Assembly (NCBI GenBank): GCA_948099385.1
Contig: CANUEZ040000210.1
Coordinates: 379,501-443,500, forward strand
Reading direction: 5' to 3'
DNA: 64,000 nt
DNA from: Fasciola hepatica
Taxonomy: Eukaryota > Platyhelminthes > Trematoda > Plagiorchiida > Fasciolidae
Made by a program: the position numbers and the translations under genes. The notes beneath the pieces are model-generated. The model ran no database searches and was not told the DNA's origin. It saw only the letters and a list, made by a program, of their open reading frames with translations. This document shows, one piece after another, positions 47,093 through 56,440 of this stretch (positions within the stretch are counted from its first letter, which is position 1; each line of letters starts with the position of its first letter).

Positions 47093-47353
47093 GTAACAGA
47101 AACAGATTTTACTCTTCCGTGCAGAAGCAATGTTCTTCACCCATCGTTTGATCTAAGCCACGTATTTTTGACGTTGGGGACGGATCGAAGCAAACCATGG
47201 GACGAAAGCCTCCCAGTACACCGGGTTTGTATGCAGATTAGTGGAGTGTACGTACACAACGACTACTTACAATTTTTCCTCCCAAAAGACAGAAGACAAG
47301 ACGGGTATCCAAGTGTGCCTGAAATCCTGACTTCACTTGGTACTTTCTTCTAA
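47093..47353 (+). CDS. Candidate terminal exon, unknown protein
   Basis: The frame is open from 47093 to a TAA at 47351-47353, with acceptor-like AGTAACAG and TTCCGTGCAG upstream or near its start. The peptide looks protein-like: LTLGTDRSKPWDESLPVHR, then MQISGVYVHNDYLQFFLP, ending LTSLGTFF. No ATG opens it, so it would have to be a downstream exon. It sits just before the PLE fragment that begins at 47413. No domain recognised. Confidence 0.3.
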   Translation, partial: VTETDFTLPCRSNVLHPSFDLSHVFLTLGTDRSKPWDESLPVHRVCMQISGVYVHNDYLQFFLPKDRRQDGYPSVPEILTSLGTFF

Positions 47354-47412
47354 GTGCCCTTCTCAATCCTTAATCAAGTTGTGTCACACCTACGACAGAA
47401 GAAAGTTTTAAA

Positions 47413-48310
47413 TTAAAGTGGAGTGTACAGTGAATCTATTATCTCTCTTAGACTGGTAGTGGGAATTCCTACGGATATTGCTTCTTCATCAACAAATGAA
47501 CAAATAAAGTCTACTGTTTCAATCAAAAATACATTAGTGAACAAAGAAACCACATCCAAAGAGAACATTTGCTTCCCTGACATGTTCACATCTTTAATAA
47601 CTTCAATAAAGTGAAATGTGTCAAGGAGTGTATGCTTTGCAAGTTTTTTGTCGCACGGTTTTAAAAGACTAACTATCCATCGGGCTGTCGTGTGGTATGC
47701 TGAATTTGTCATGGAAACGATGAACTGGAGGGGCAGTCCAGGTTGTGAACTTTTGGAAAGCCATATAGTCGGGGTACGGTGGGGCCTACGGGTTTAAGGC
47801 TTTCAAAGAGGCTAGATGAAATGCAGCCTTGGTCTCTCAGACGTTTCATAGGGGAGGTAATTCCATTTTCCGCCTACTCTGTTTGGTCTTCTTGTGATGC
47901 GTCACGAGTGAACTTAGATTGATCCCACAAGAGATCTAACACCTTTGTCACGTATGAGGCCCGGTCCATCACAACAATACCGGCTCCCTTTTCAGGGTTG
48001 CTTGGGAGAATTTGAGGGTTTCGTTGTAGATCCCTAAGTGCGTCAATGTTTTATTTTGTTAAAGGACCTTGATTACGGGCTTGATATTGCCGATACTGGC
48101 AACATGCTGAGAATAATGACGACTTGAAACGTTCTAAATCCCCTGTCGACCTTGGTATGAGGTCAACAGTTTGTCCTACTAAGTTCTCGAAAGGTATTTC
48201 AGTCTACCTAACTTTCTTTACGACGTGGGCAACAAAACTTCTGACCAAGAGATAAAGCTTCGATCACAACACGGTCGAGTTGTAAACCGGAGAAGTTATG
48301 CACCTGTCGT
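47413..48310 (-). mobile_element. PLE copy 3, N-terminal half only (minus strand)
   Basis: Minus-strand frames follow PLE order from the N-terminus: VHNFSGLQLDRVVIEALSLG (about 48240-48300), ALRDLQRNPQILPSNPEKGA then GIVVMDRASYVTK (about 47950-48050). Next come PTVPRLYGFPKVHNLD (about 47750-47800) and MFSLDVVSLFTNV (about 47530-47570). The match stops abruptly at about 47413, before the AMGSPL block, so the RT palm second half and the endonuclease are missing. Loss of the 3' half is not the usual 5' truncation and suggests a later deletion. Stops and shifts are present. Confidence 0.8.
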
Positions 48311-49329
48311 TCGGGTTCACTTGGGAACTGAGCTTGAGGTATCAGTTGGTTCAGTGCTCTTCAATGACGACAATTTCTTTTCACAGAGGTTGTTTATAAT
48401 CTTATGAACGTATTCCAGGAACCGGCATCTGTCATTTTCTTCTAGTACTTCCGTATGCGGTTGGCATTGGGAAACATTCTTTTCTAACACAATTATCGAA
48501 GGTTTAATAGTATTCTTGAGGTTGGCTGCGTCCAGCACACAGAAAAACAGCGAATAGCCGTTGTGACTCCCCACTGGATGCTTCTAAGTGGAGCCCTCGT
48601 TGACACTTCAGATGTACAAATTAGATTGTTGTGAACGTCATGTCATGCTCTCGCAGATTAGAAGGAAGAGCACACGCGTCACTTAGGCGTGGGTGGTGTC
48701 CATGCATGGGTTTGAATCCCACCCGGGGTCAACAACATTTTTTAACATTTAGATGAACTCAGTTCGCCTAAAATTTGCCAAGTGAACCGAATACTGCTTT
48801 TCACTACTCAATTAAATTCACAAGAATTTGACCTGAAATACTTTTGACTGTTTCCTGTCAGGACGAAATAAAACTACAACTGTTTCATTGGAATTAAAAA
48901 CTTAAAGGGAATCACGTAAGTCCAAAGTTTTTCGATTTTGTGGCCTTGGGCAGTCAAATTCAAGGTCATGGAGGACTATCATATTCTGGCAGCTGGGACA
49001 CGTGAACAGCTTCAGGTGTATTATAAAATGAAAAAACAACCACTCGAAGAATTGGGATGAGACTGCGATTTATAATGTGTGCTAATCAGTCGGACTGTGT
49101 GTGTTTGTGTGTTGATTTACTTTGTTCGTAATTCTCCTTTTTGTATTACGTGTTTTGGCATGAGTACAATGGAGGGGGCTTACCCCATAGCCACAAAGGT
49201 CCAATGCTCTATTTGGGATCACCGGCAACCAAACCGAGAGACGGAGTAGATAACCACATAGAGTCCCAGTAGGTCTGGTGTGGTGACAATCCGGACGAGA
49301 GTGGATTATTTTCCGCCATCATAGTAATC
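48311..49329. other. Unassigned, with one tRNA-like B box
   Basis: The minus frame at 48317-48574 may be upstream PLE copy 3 sequence but shows no motif I recognise. At 48708-48720, GGGTTTGAATCCC looks like a tRNA B box in a CATGCATG-ACCCGGGGTC setting. No full tRNA fold or SINE partner was found. Confidence 0.3.
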
Positions 49330-49400
49330 GGTGATGACGAGGATTCGAACCTCTGACCTCCGAGGTGGTAGTCAAAGGCTCTAAACCAATCGATCACCAG
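49330..49400 (-). repeat. tRNA-derived SINE head, family B (minus strand)
   Basis: Read on the minus strand it begins GGTGATCGATTGGTTTAGA and ends GGTTCGAATCC-TCGTCATCACC. The terminal GGTGAT and ATCACC can pair as an acceptor-like stem, and GAGG-TTCGAAT-CCTC makes a T-arm. A clean anticodon arm is not evident, so I call a SINE head, not a tRNA gene. Confidence 0.5.
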
Positions 49401-50274
49401 TAGTCAAGTTGAATGAATTCCTAATTGAAGTAGACAGTCGTGATCACCAGTCGATAAACAGATGGAGATTTATAAAGGTAATGAGCGAACTTATCAGTGC
49501 ACAGCTGAACACTGAAAGCTTTGGAAACCCTTGCATGCAGCTGTTCTATCTGGCTTGTTTGAACGTATCTTTTGCAGTCCAATTTGGGACTTAAACCTGG
49601 GCTCTGTGATTTTAATTCAAACAAATATGAATCAAGCCATCCGGCCGCACTTTCGTTGGTTTCATTTGCGGGGACCCTACGGTTATGTCCATAGATAAAA
49701 GTAAGCAAAAGTAACAAGAATAACGGCACTGCAAGAGGAAAACTGTATTCCGAACATGACTAACTATAGCGAGTAAAGATATGTACGTATACATCAACAA
49801 AGTATACGAATGTCGGAAAAGGATAAGGCCAGTGAGAAACAAGGTCGTTGTTCACACACAATGCCTGTGTGAGTGATGTTCTAAATAAGATATAGCTGAT
49901 AGCTCACCGATCATCGAACAAACACGTGTGAAGTCCAACACCTGTATGTTATAATGCCCGTCTTTCACTGGTTCTGAACGTCATCAACTAGTCAGCCATA
50001 AAAATATGGACTCGCACGATTTGCTTCCTCTCACTCTACGGGGCCCTAACTGAAAAGCAGGTGTCATTAGTTAGTAGCACAACCATGGTTTTTAGCAATG
50101 AACTCCGCTTTTATGATTCATGAGCAGTTACTTCAATGACACCAGTACAGGATTTTCATCGTACGGCCACAAGGTTAACGAGTGTTATTTATGACAATTT
50201 GGAAATATCATACAATATAAGTAATGAAATTTCGCCTTCATCTTTCGGAACCAAAAATCAACCATGTGGGCCAG

Positions 50275-50365
50275 AAACGAACCGGCGATCTTCCGACTAA
50301 TGAGCTGTTGCTCCGTCGGTGGAACAGTTCCGGCATGGTCAGTCGGGTGCGAACATTGCACTTAA
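50275..50365 (-). repeat. tRNA-derived SINE, family A fragment (minus strand)
   Basis: On the minus strand: GCACCCGACTGACCATGCCGG, CCACCGACGGAGCAACAGC, GTCGGAAGATCGCCGGTTCG. These match the central portion of the family A copy at 41880-42115. Confidence 0.5.
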
Positions 50366-50524
50366 ACACCTAACCTATATTACAATGGAACACAGCAACC
50401 GTTCCGATTTCAGTAGATTGGTAGCCTTGTCGGTCACTTTCCAGAGTGACAAACTGCAAGGCTGAAGGAGATCCAAATAACATTTTGGTATATACGTAGG
50501 ATTTTTGAAGTCACAAGGAGCCAC

Positions 50525-50615
50525 GGCACAGCAACTGTCCGGTAAGCACGGGATCATCGATTGAATTCCAGCTTGCGGGATGTACGTTTCGACTCGGAAA
50601 ATACACTCGAATTCG
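50525..50615 (+). repeat. tRNA-derived SINE, family A fragment
   Basis: CTGTCCGGTAAGCACGGGATC, GATTGAATTCCAGCTTGCGGG, CGTTTCGACTCGGAAAATAC follow the second half of family A. It lies only 160 bp from an oppositely oriented family A fragment. Confidence 0.45.
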
Positions 50616-51556
50616 CATTACCTAAGTCGCTCCGACTCTCCGTGCTATGAATTAATCCTACAGATATTGTACACTACTTTATCGATCCCCATGAAAGTTT
50701 TGATGGCCAGTGAAATTCTGTGAATCCGTACAGTGCACTGTTGTTCTGTTCGATTAGTTAGTAATTATCGGCCAAATCATATCCACCCACCCACAGCCCC
50801 AACTGAGTATAGATTGGATTCAGCAAGAGAATCGATTTGTCACAGAAGTTACCAGATGATCTATCCAGGCTGCCTCTCAATCACCTACTTCAGCAGTTCA
50901 TTTTGAGCTTTTGTCGAAAAGGAACATGCGGTTGGTATATAGATATTCCAACCGTGGCAACAATCCGACTTTTTGTACTATAATCGGCGAGCAGACCACA
51001 AATTTCGAAAGTCTTTTAGTGGAACTGACGGTGTTTATTGGGGCTCAGAATAATGGACAGGAATAATTCGCCTTTTTATTTGTCTATGGTGAAATGACCA
51101 TCACGGATAATCTCAAATGTGGCTGAGCAACGTCAACTGATGTCAGATTAAGAAAAAAGCCAATAGTGGAGAAGATGGATGTGTACACGTAGTGTCCGGA
51201 TGAGTGATATTCCAGATGGAAAGTGTATTGATCGAATGTCCAACAACTCCCAACAGTTCATTATCATGCGTCAAATGGAGCTCAACATTCGGGCAATGCA
51301 AGCACAGTTGATTACGGCGTTCCGATGACCAGATTTGACACAGATTGACTTGACTCAAATTCAAACATCCGCTTTTTTCCTTTCGTGATCTACACTAAGT
51401 AGCTCGGGATTTTTCAGTGACGGAGTTCATTTTTCCACACAGTTGAAGCTGGTGATCAGGAGGGATTGTGAACGGAAAAGTTCGCCTGTTTGCCACATCC
51501 TATTGTAGAGGCTGTTCATGCTTGAACGACTGCCTGGTCGATCGCATGTGATTCAT
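50616..51556. other. Unassigned sequence
   Basis: No gene or repeat recognised; the minus frame at 51143-51364 has no domain. Confidence 0.3.
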
Positions 51557-51680
51557 TGTTTTTGTTTTTGTTTTTGTTGTTGTTGTTGTTGTTGTTGTTG
51601 TCGTCGTCGTCGTCATCGTCTTCTTCCCCTTCTTCTTCTTCTTCTTCGCTGTTGTTGTTGTTGCAATTGTTGTTTCTGTT
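51557..51680. repeat. Compound (TTTTTG)(TTG)(TCG)(TTC)(TTG) microsatellite
   Basis: Successive TTTTTG, TTG, TCG, TTC and TTG runs over ~120 bp. Open frames through it (poly-Leu/Ser, poly-Cys) are artefacts. Confidence 0.95.
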
Positions 51681-52374
51681 ACGATTCTTGTTATCCCGAC
51701 TGTATTACCATGTCCTGTGCTTTGTTCATAACCATCTCATGTGCATGTGCACGAGCTGGTGAGAAACTCGATTCGTACTTGTGCATACTACTTAATTCCA
51801 GTACCTGGTGTTTGGCCTCCTGCTTCGAATAAACTTTGGAAAGTCAGTAACAGTTCATCTCTGCTAATTTAATATATTCCGTCTCGCTTAGACAATGCAG
51901 CACAGAAACTCGTCAATATCCCACTCGTTAAATAGAACTGTGAATAAAAACACCCTCCATTTTGTTAGTTATCCGCCTAGGGCGCCTAGTAAACTGCAAA
52001 ATAAACAAGGGGGTATAGAGTATAAAACCGTTACCTCTCATTTGGACCGTAATCAAATGAATGTGGAGACATACGTGAAAAGCCCATGAATGTGTTACCA
52101 TGGTAAACATCAAACAATAGTAGTGGAGACTGAGTTAAAAAAAAATATGGTAACAAAATTAACGAAGCCGCTGGAAACTAAATCGGTTGGAGTCTAAAGG
52201 GACCGCTGATCTAGTCTCGACAGCCTATTCAAACAAGTTGGTCTAAAACGGAGATCAAATTTTCCGGGAATACGAAGCCGATCGCTGTATGGGAAGCGGG
52301 TTGTTACCGTTCAAAATCCAGTGACGGAAGGGTGCTATATCATGTAGTGCAGATGTTCAGCACACCGTTCAGAG
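51681..52374. other. Unassigned sequence
   Basis: Weak overlapping frames at 51895-52113 only; no recognised domain. Confidence 0.3.
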
Positions 52375-52510
52375 CCAGCCCGGATAGCCTTGCGGTTAAG
52401 GTGTTCGATTCACAATCTTTCACCCCGGGTTCGAGTCCCCGTGGGGGCTCGGTGGATGTGCACTGCTGGTGATTCCCAACAAGGATGAAACAGCTGTACA
52501 GTGCTTCCGT
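52375..52510 (+). repeat. tRNA-derived SINE, family C, best-preserved copy
   Basis: AGCCCGGATAGCCTTGCGG, then TTAAGGTGTTCGATTCAC, then CCCCGGGTTCGAGTCCCCG (a near-perfect B box) and GGGGGCTC. The tail reads GTGCACTGCTGGTGATTCCC, AACAAGGATGAAACAGCTG, ACAGTGCTTCC. The head resembles a tRNA, but GCCCGGA at the 5' end does not pair with a matching 3' end, so this is a SINE head. Confidence 0.6.
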
Positions 52511-52918
52511 AGTTTTCAATGGTGAGTTGAGCGTTCAAGCTGTATGATGAATCATATTATATACAAATCTAATCTCCTACTACTCAATTGCAAGTAAGAA
52601 AAAAAATTGAAATTGTCAGCAGTAAGTAAAGACTTAAGCTACATTGTTTTGTAAGCGAAACTAGAAAACACTTCTTTTATGAACAATACTTGCAATGGAT
52701 TTTTCCAGTCAGAAGTCGTAGAGTGACAGACACACGTTTGTCTTTTCGGTACGTCCACCGAGGTCACTATGATACACATGAGAAATTGAACGGTGTTTAC
52801 AAATCTGGTTTAACCTGTTATCAGCGAAGCATTACACTGAACTTCATAACCATTTTGATAAATTCATGTTGACAGATTCACAACCAGGTTCATTAATCCT
52901 GTGTGTGTTGTCGTACAG

Positions 52919-53035
52919 CTTCGTTGGAGTATGGTCAAAGAACCTGAAATGTCTAGACGAACTGGTTGTCGGGCAAATGATAGATCAGTATGGACTGATA
53001 GCAAGCGACTCCACCTTGGAATTCCTGTCCAACCT
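52919..53035 (+). CDS. Candidate internal exon, unknown protein
   Basis: The acceptor TGTTGTCGTACAG and a donor AACCT|GTAAAG bound 117 nt. One frame reads FVGVWSKNLKCLDELVVG, then QMIDQYGLIASDSTLEFLSN, and hits TAA exactly across the donor, as expected for a spliced exon. A second frame is also open (52901-53125). Peptide quality is good, but no family was recognised and no flanking exons were placed. Confidence 0.35.
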
Positions 53036-53471
53036 GTAAAGAATAACTTAAAGATACACGACTATGCGCTGCAGAATTATAGACCTGACAGTTATCGAGC
53101 ATCACAACTAATATATTCTATGTAACTTTAAAGATTTATTAAATTCGGACAAAGAAATTCAGCTCGCCATATCGAGGAACTTCTTAAAACTGGCTAAGTC
53201 CGGGTCCCATGCACTCTATCCTAATTTTATCTTGTATTAATCAAACTATAAGCTTGCCTTTCATGCACTGTCACCACTAAATCCCGAGCCGACCATACTC
53301 TTGGCTTCCTCACCCGCGTAACAATTGTTGTTCATTCACATTGCATCACGCAGTTCTTTTCAATCTTGTCTCTATGACAAGTGTCTATTGACCACAATTC
53401 GCACGATTCTAACTGTTGTTCTCATCTGTTCGAGTTTACCGCCTATGTAACCTTTTCTCCCGGTTCGGGTA
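53036..53471. other. Pyrimidine-rich unassigned region
   Basis: Leads into the PLE 3'-end-like block at 53472. It may be old PLE 3' untranslated sequence, but no PLE coding homology is visible upstream. Confidence 0.3.
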
Positions 53472-53550
53472 TGTTCTCTGCCCTTGGACTTGGGGTTCGT
53501 TTATCTGCGAGTCACTCTATTAGGGGACGAAAATGCTGTACAGTAACCCA
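53472..53550 (+). repeat. Orphan PLE 3'-end-like block
   Basis: TTCTCTGCCCTTGGACTTGG, GGTTCGTTTATCTGCGAGTC, ACTCTATTAGGGGACG and GCTGTACAGTAACCC match 57318-57380 and 26236-26310. It lies only 300 bp outside the composite element that contains the 57.3 kb copy. Confidence 0.5.
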
Positions 53551-53852
53551 ACTTCAAACCACTCTCAGTACTAAACCATGTTCGTAATGGAAACTCAACA
53601 GTAAGCCGCCGATCATATGACCACATGTGCAAATTCTTATTCTTATTTCCATGTAGATAAGTACTTCAGTGAAACAATCACTCTGTTGCCCGATCGAGTT
53701 TATGAACACTAACCCACATGGTTCGCTAGGTGGACCATTAGGACAGCAAGCAGATTGATATTGGCCGAAGCAGTCAATGCAGGTCACACACTAATGTGAA
53801 ATCGGTCGGTAAGCCCCATTTAACGTGTCCACGAACTGTTCTAAAAGGGGTA

Positions 53853-54080
53853 CAGTTCAAGAAATGCTGCTCAATTAACCTTGTTTCTCTCTATTTTTCG
53901 TGAATCCTTTTGATCCAAACCACTTGGAGTGATCGCATTTAGTGTGCTGGTGTGTCTACCCACAACCACTGATTGCTAGCCTGAACCAGATAATTCGATT
54001 TATTCCGGAAAACGTTCCTAAGAAGGTACGAAACGCTATTAAACCCACTCCTAAACCAATGGCAAAAACAACCAGCGGGT
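53853..54080 (+). repeat. Left terminal inverted repeat of Tc1-like copy 2
   Basis: Starts CAGTTCAAG after TA. The reverse complement of 57690-57916. The 87-codon minus frame here (53939-54202) lies within the repeat and is not evidence of a gene. Confidence 0.85.
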
Positions 54081-54239
54081 AAAGAAAAATAATGCCCTTC
54101 GTTGTTGATGATTAAACTACCGGGTCCAGACACGCTTTGAATTATATTTCGGATGGTTTCAAGTTTTATACTACCCCATTCATCGAGGATGGTGAAAGTC
54201 AATTCGTACTAAGTGCCGACGATTCTTCCATTCCCTTAG

Positions 54240-54700
54240 ACTTGTCTAGCTAACAGACCCCGGACTTTTTTAACTGGTTTCAAGTCTGGACTAAAAGTAG
54301 GCCGGCTCCTGGACTTGATTTTCTGGTACAACTGTCATATTCTGATGAGTTCGATTATGTATGGAGGTGTTGTCATGTTGACATTCTGCAAAATAATCTG
54401 GAGTAAGTCAGCTGTCCGTGTACCTCCCAAGACTACCAGCTGGGATTTCCCATTTTTAAAACTAAAACCCAGACCATCACAGAACCACCACCAAAAGCTC
54501 GACGACTAAGGTTCACCTTGGTTTTCCTAAAGTCTTGCCAGTAGTGCGTGATTTCACCAGAACCGTCGGAAGTAAACTGTTCTTGTCGGTAAATATCACA
54601 TTATTCCAGTCAGCACTCCAACTGCATTCGTTCCTGAAACATTTATGCTGATCTCCGAAAAGGTAATCAGTCACTGATTTCATCTTTGTATGCCGGAGGT
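54240..54700 (-). pseudogene. Tc1-like transposase catalytic region pseudogene (minus strand)
   Basis: Minus-strand reading gives SWSADWNNVIFTDKNSLL (first catalytic D retained in TDK), a linker to RRAFGGGSVMVW (about 54480-54510), and NGKSQLVVLGGTRTADLLQI. The end reads RPTFSPDLKPVKKVRGLLAR (about 54245-54305). The family signature is -SPDLNPIENxWGLL-. As in copy 1, the catalytic E of PIEN is replaced by K. The second aspartate block (QQDN) is not preserved. Dead. Confidence 0.8.
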
Positions 54701-55055
54701 GTGATACGGATTGTGGGGATTGCTGTAGATGCAGAAAGCCTACATTATTTGCAAGGATCCCTGCAGGTTCCATGAACTTGTCAGGTGGTTCGAAGCACAG
54801 CGTAAGGGTTCTCACGTGCCCCCCCCCCCCGGGAGATTCTTCTTTGAATTCCATGTTTTGCCTTGACGACATTTGCACCCCATTCCCAACTTGTTGAAGT
54901 TCCCACGCTGAACCAAATTTCAATGGACTCCCGTTGTTCACCACATGTACCTTTCCACCTAGCTCTAAAGACCGTATCCAATTTCTTCGATGATTCATTC
55001 TTAAGTCTTTACAAATCATATAGGAGATGGTTGTGCTGAAATGATCAGAGGTCAT
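54513..55055 (-). pseudogene. Chimeric 180-codon open frame across Tc1-like and PLE-flank sequence
   Basis: The longest ATG-type open frame in the window. Its C-terminal third is Tc1 transposase (SWSADWNNVIFTDKNS). Its first ~15 residues (HFSTTISYMICKD) lie in a block repeated in inverted orientation at 56440-56515, on the far side of the PLE. A run of twelve C at 54819-54830 falls inside the frame and gives a PGGGG stretch. The frame is best seen as an accidental fusion, not a gene. Confidence 0.6.
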
Positions 55056-55085
55056 TCGGATTGGACATAGTTTGCGAATACACAG
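55022..55085 (-). repeat. Inverted repeat arm flanking the PLE pair (left)
   Basis: On the minus strand CAAACTATGTCCAATCCGAA, TGACCTCTGATCATTTCAGC, ACAACCATCTCCTA. The plus strand at 56440-56500 reads CAAACTACGTCCAATCCGAA, TGACCCTTGACCATTTAAGC, ACAACCATCCCCTA. The arms flank the inverted RT and the endonuclease segments. Confidence 0.7.
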
Positions 55086-56010
55086 GAAACACGAGTTGAG
55101 TTGAATGTCCCACTCACTGCACGTGTTAAACGTCTGTTGACAAGGTCCGATATGACGTCTCCTTTGAATGACATACGAATAAACAGTTTCTTCTTGAGGA
55201 CTTCAAAACTTGGGGAACATTTGGATCTATCTCTCAGATTTTGTTCTATAAAGCCCTCAAGGCAACCGTTTTCCCTGAGAGTGTTTTAAACTAAGTGCAA
55301 TTTTTCTTCTATGGTCTCCTGTGAGCATAACTTTCTTACTCGCGAGGCTAAGCATTGGACTAGGTTTATTTTATGTTGTGTGGGTACAAAACTGAGAAAG
55401 TTGGTGTACTGTCCAGCCCATGTTTGCTTTCTATGTATCCTTCTTTGGACAGTTCCGATGATGCTTCTGCGTATAAAGACATCCATAAAGGCCAGCGTGT
55501 CGTTCTTTTCGGTCTCCACCGTGAACTGTGTGGCTTTATGAGCATTGCTGAGCGTTTGTTTCATCTTTTCTACACCGTTGTCCTTATTTCTAAGGCAAAA
55601 AATATCATCCACGTACCGCCGATAAAAGTTCATTTCTTGGATCTCCTGTTTCAATGTCGTGCTCTCTAGTTTTGCCGTGAATATGTCTGCTAAGACTGGG
55701 TCTAATGGTGATCCCATGGCTACACCATCACACTGACAATACAGCTTTCCGTTAAAAAGAAGTTGGACGTCAAAATTTTATCTGAGATGAGTTCTTTCAG
55801 GTCCTTCCGTGGTATGTTTATTGAAACTTGATTAGTTTCAATGTAGTCACAAACGAAATCAGTAGTCTCTAAGATGGGTACGTTGGTGAAAAGCGAGGTC
55901 ACATCCAGAGAAAACACTTGGTCATTTTTTATATTTCGGTGTTTGATGGTTTCAACAAATTCAAATGAATCTTTGAGACTTTATTCGATGAAACTCCTGG
56001 TAATCTATTT
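55085..56010 (-). pseudogene. PLE copy 4, reverse transcriptase segment (inverted, minus strand)
   Basis: Minus-strand frames read SLKDSFEFVETI, then VFSLDVTSLFTNVPILET (about 55860-55920). In the next frame come DGVAMGSPLDPVLAD (55715 downward), FYRRYVDDIFCLRNKD with an intact YVDD at about 55604-55616, and FMDVFIRRSIIGTVQRRIHR. A stop follows, then RENGCLEGFIEQNLRD, and TRAVSGTFNSTRVSCVF (to about 55085). This is the PLE RT palm to linker. It ends before the endonuclease. One frameshift and a few stops break it, so it is younger-looking than copies 1 and 3. Confidence 0.85.
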
Positions 56011-56017
56011 GTTCAGG

Positions 56018-56440
56018 TGCAAATGAAACACAACCTACATTGGCCGAACGGCAAAGCAACTATCCCAAAGAATTAAGGAACATTGTCCACCATGGCTACA
56101 ACATGGAGGAACAGGAATCATAGGGAGTGTCATTCTCAGGCATCTGGTAGACTCAGGTCACAAAATAAGCACGGATTCCGCATTTAAAATCGTCTATCGA
56201 GTGCCCCCAATCCCCACAAACACATCTGCTTACATACACTGGCCAGCGCAGAGGGGAGGATTAGCATCGGTCTTTTCGCACCTGCTCTGTGTACACAAAA
56301 GAAATTCGTCCAAGCCCTCCAATTACCCTGGCCGCAAGTGGATCACCCCTACCCTAGCCACTCAGCTCCGAACCATGTGACCGTCACGACCTAGTCGTGC
56401 AGATCGACACGTCGATCTAACCCCAACCCGTCTCCCCCAC
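56018..56440 (+). pseudogene. PLE copy 4, GIY-YIG endonuclease segment (plus strand)
   Basis: The plus strand reads NTTYIGRTAKQLSQRIKEH, CPPWL, VILRHLVDSGHKI, then FKIVYRVPPIPTNT. After a shift, LCTQKKFVQALQLPWPQVDH gives the typical PLE C-terminus. YIG, the R of GRT and the R-x-x-E-H motif are present. The RT segment immediately to the left is on the opposite strand. The junction lies at about 56010-56018. Residues differ from copies 1 and 2 (QNVCLPW), so this is a distinct PLE subfamily. Confidence 0.85.

Noticed and set aside
49330..49400. Functional tRNA gene
   Set aside because: Acceptor and T-arm pairing are possible, but a proper anticodon arm and D-arm are not, and a related degraded copy exists at 34.2 kb. 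Treated as a SINE head. The same reasoning applies to 52375-52450 and 46440-46480.
54513..55055. 180-codon minus-strand frame as a possible novel gene
   Set aside because: Its C-terminal part is Tc1 transposase and its start lies in a repeat flanking the PLE. It also crosses a run of twelve C. It is a chimera of mobile-element sequence.
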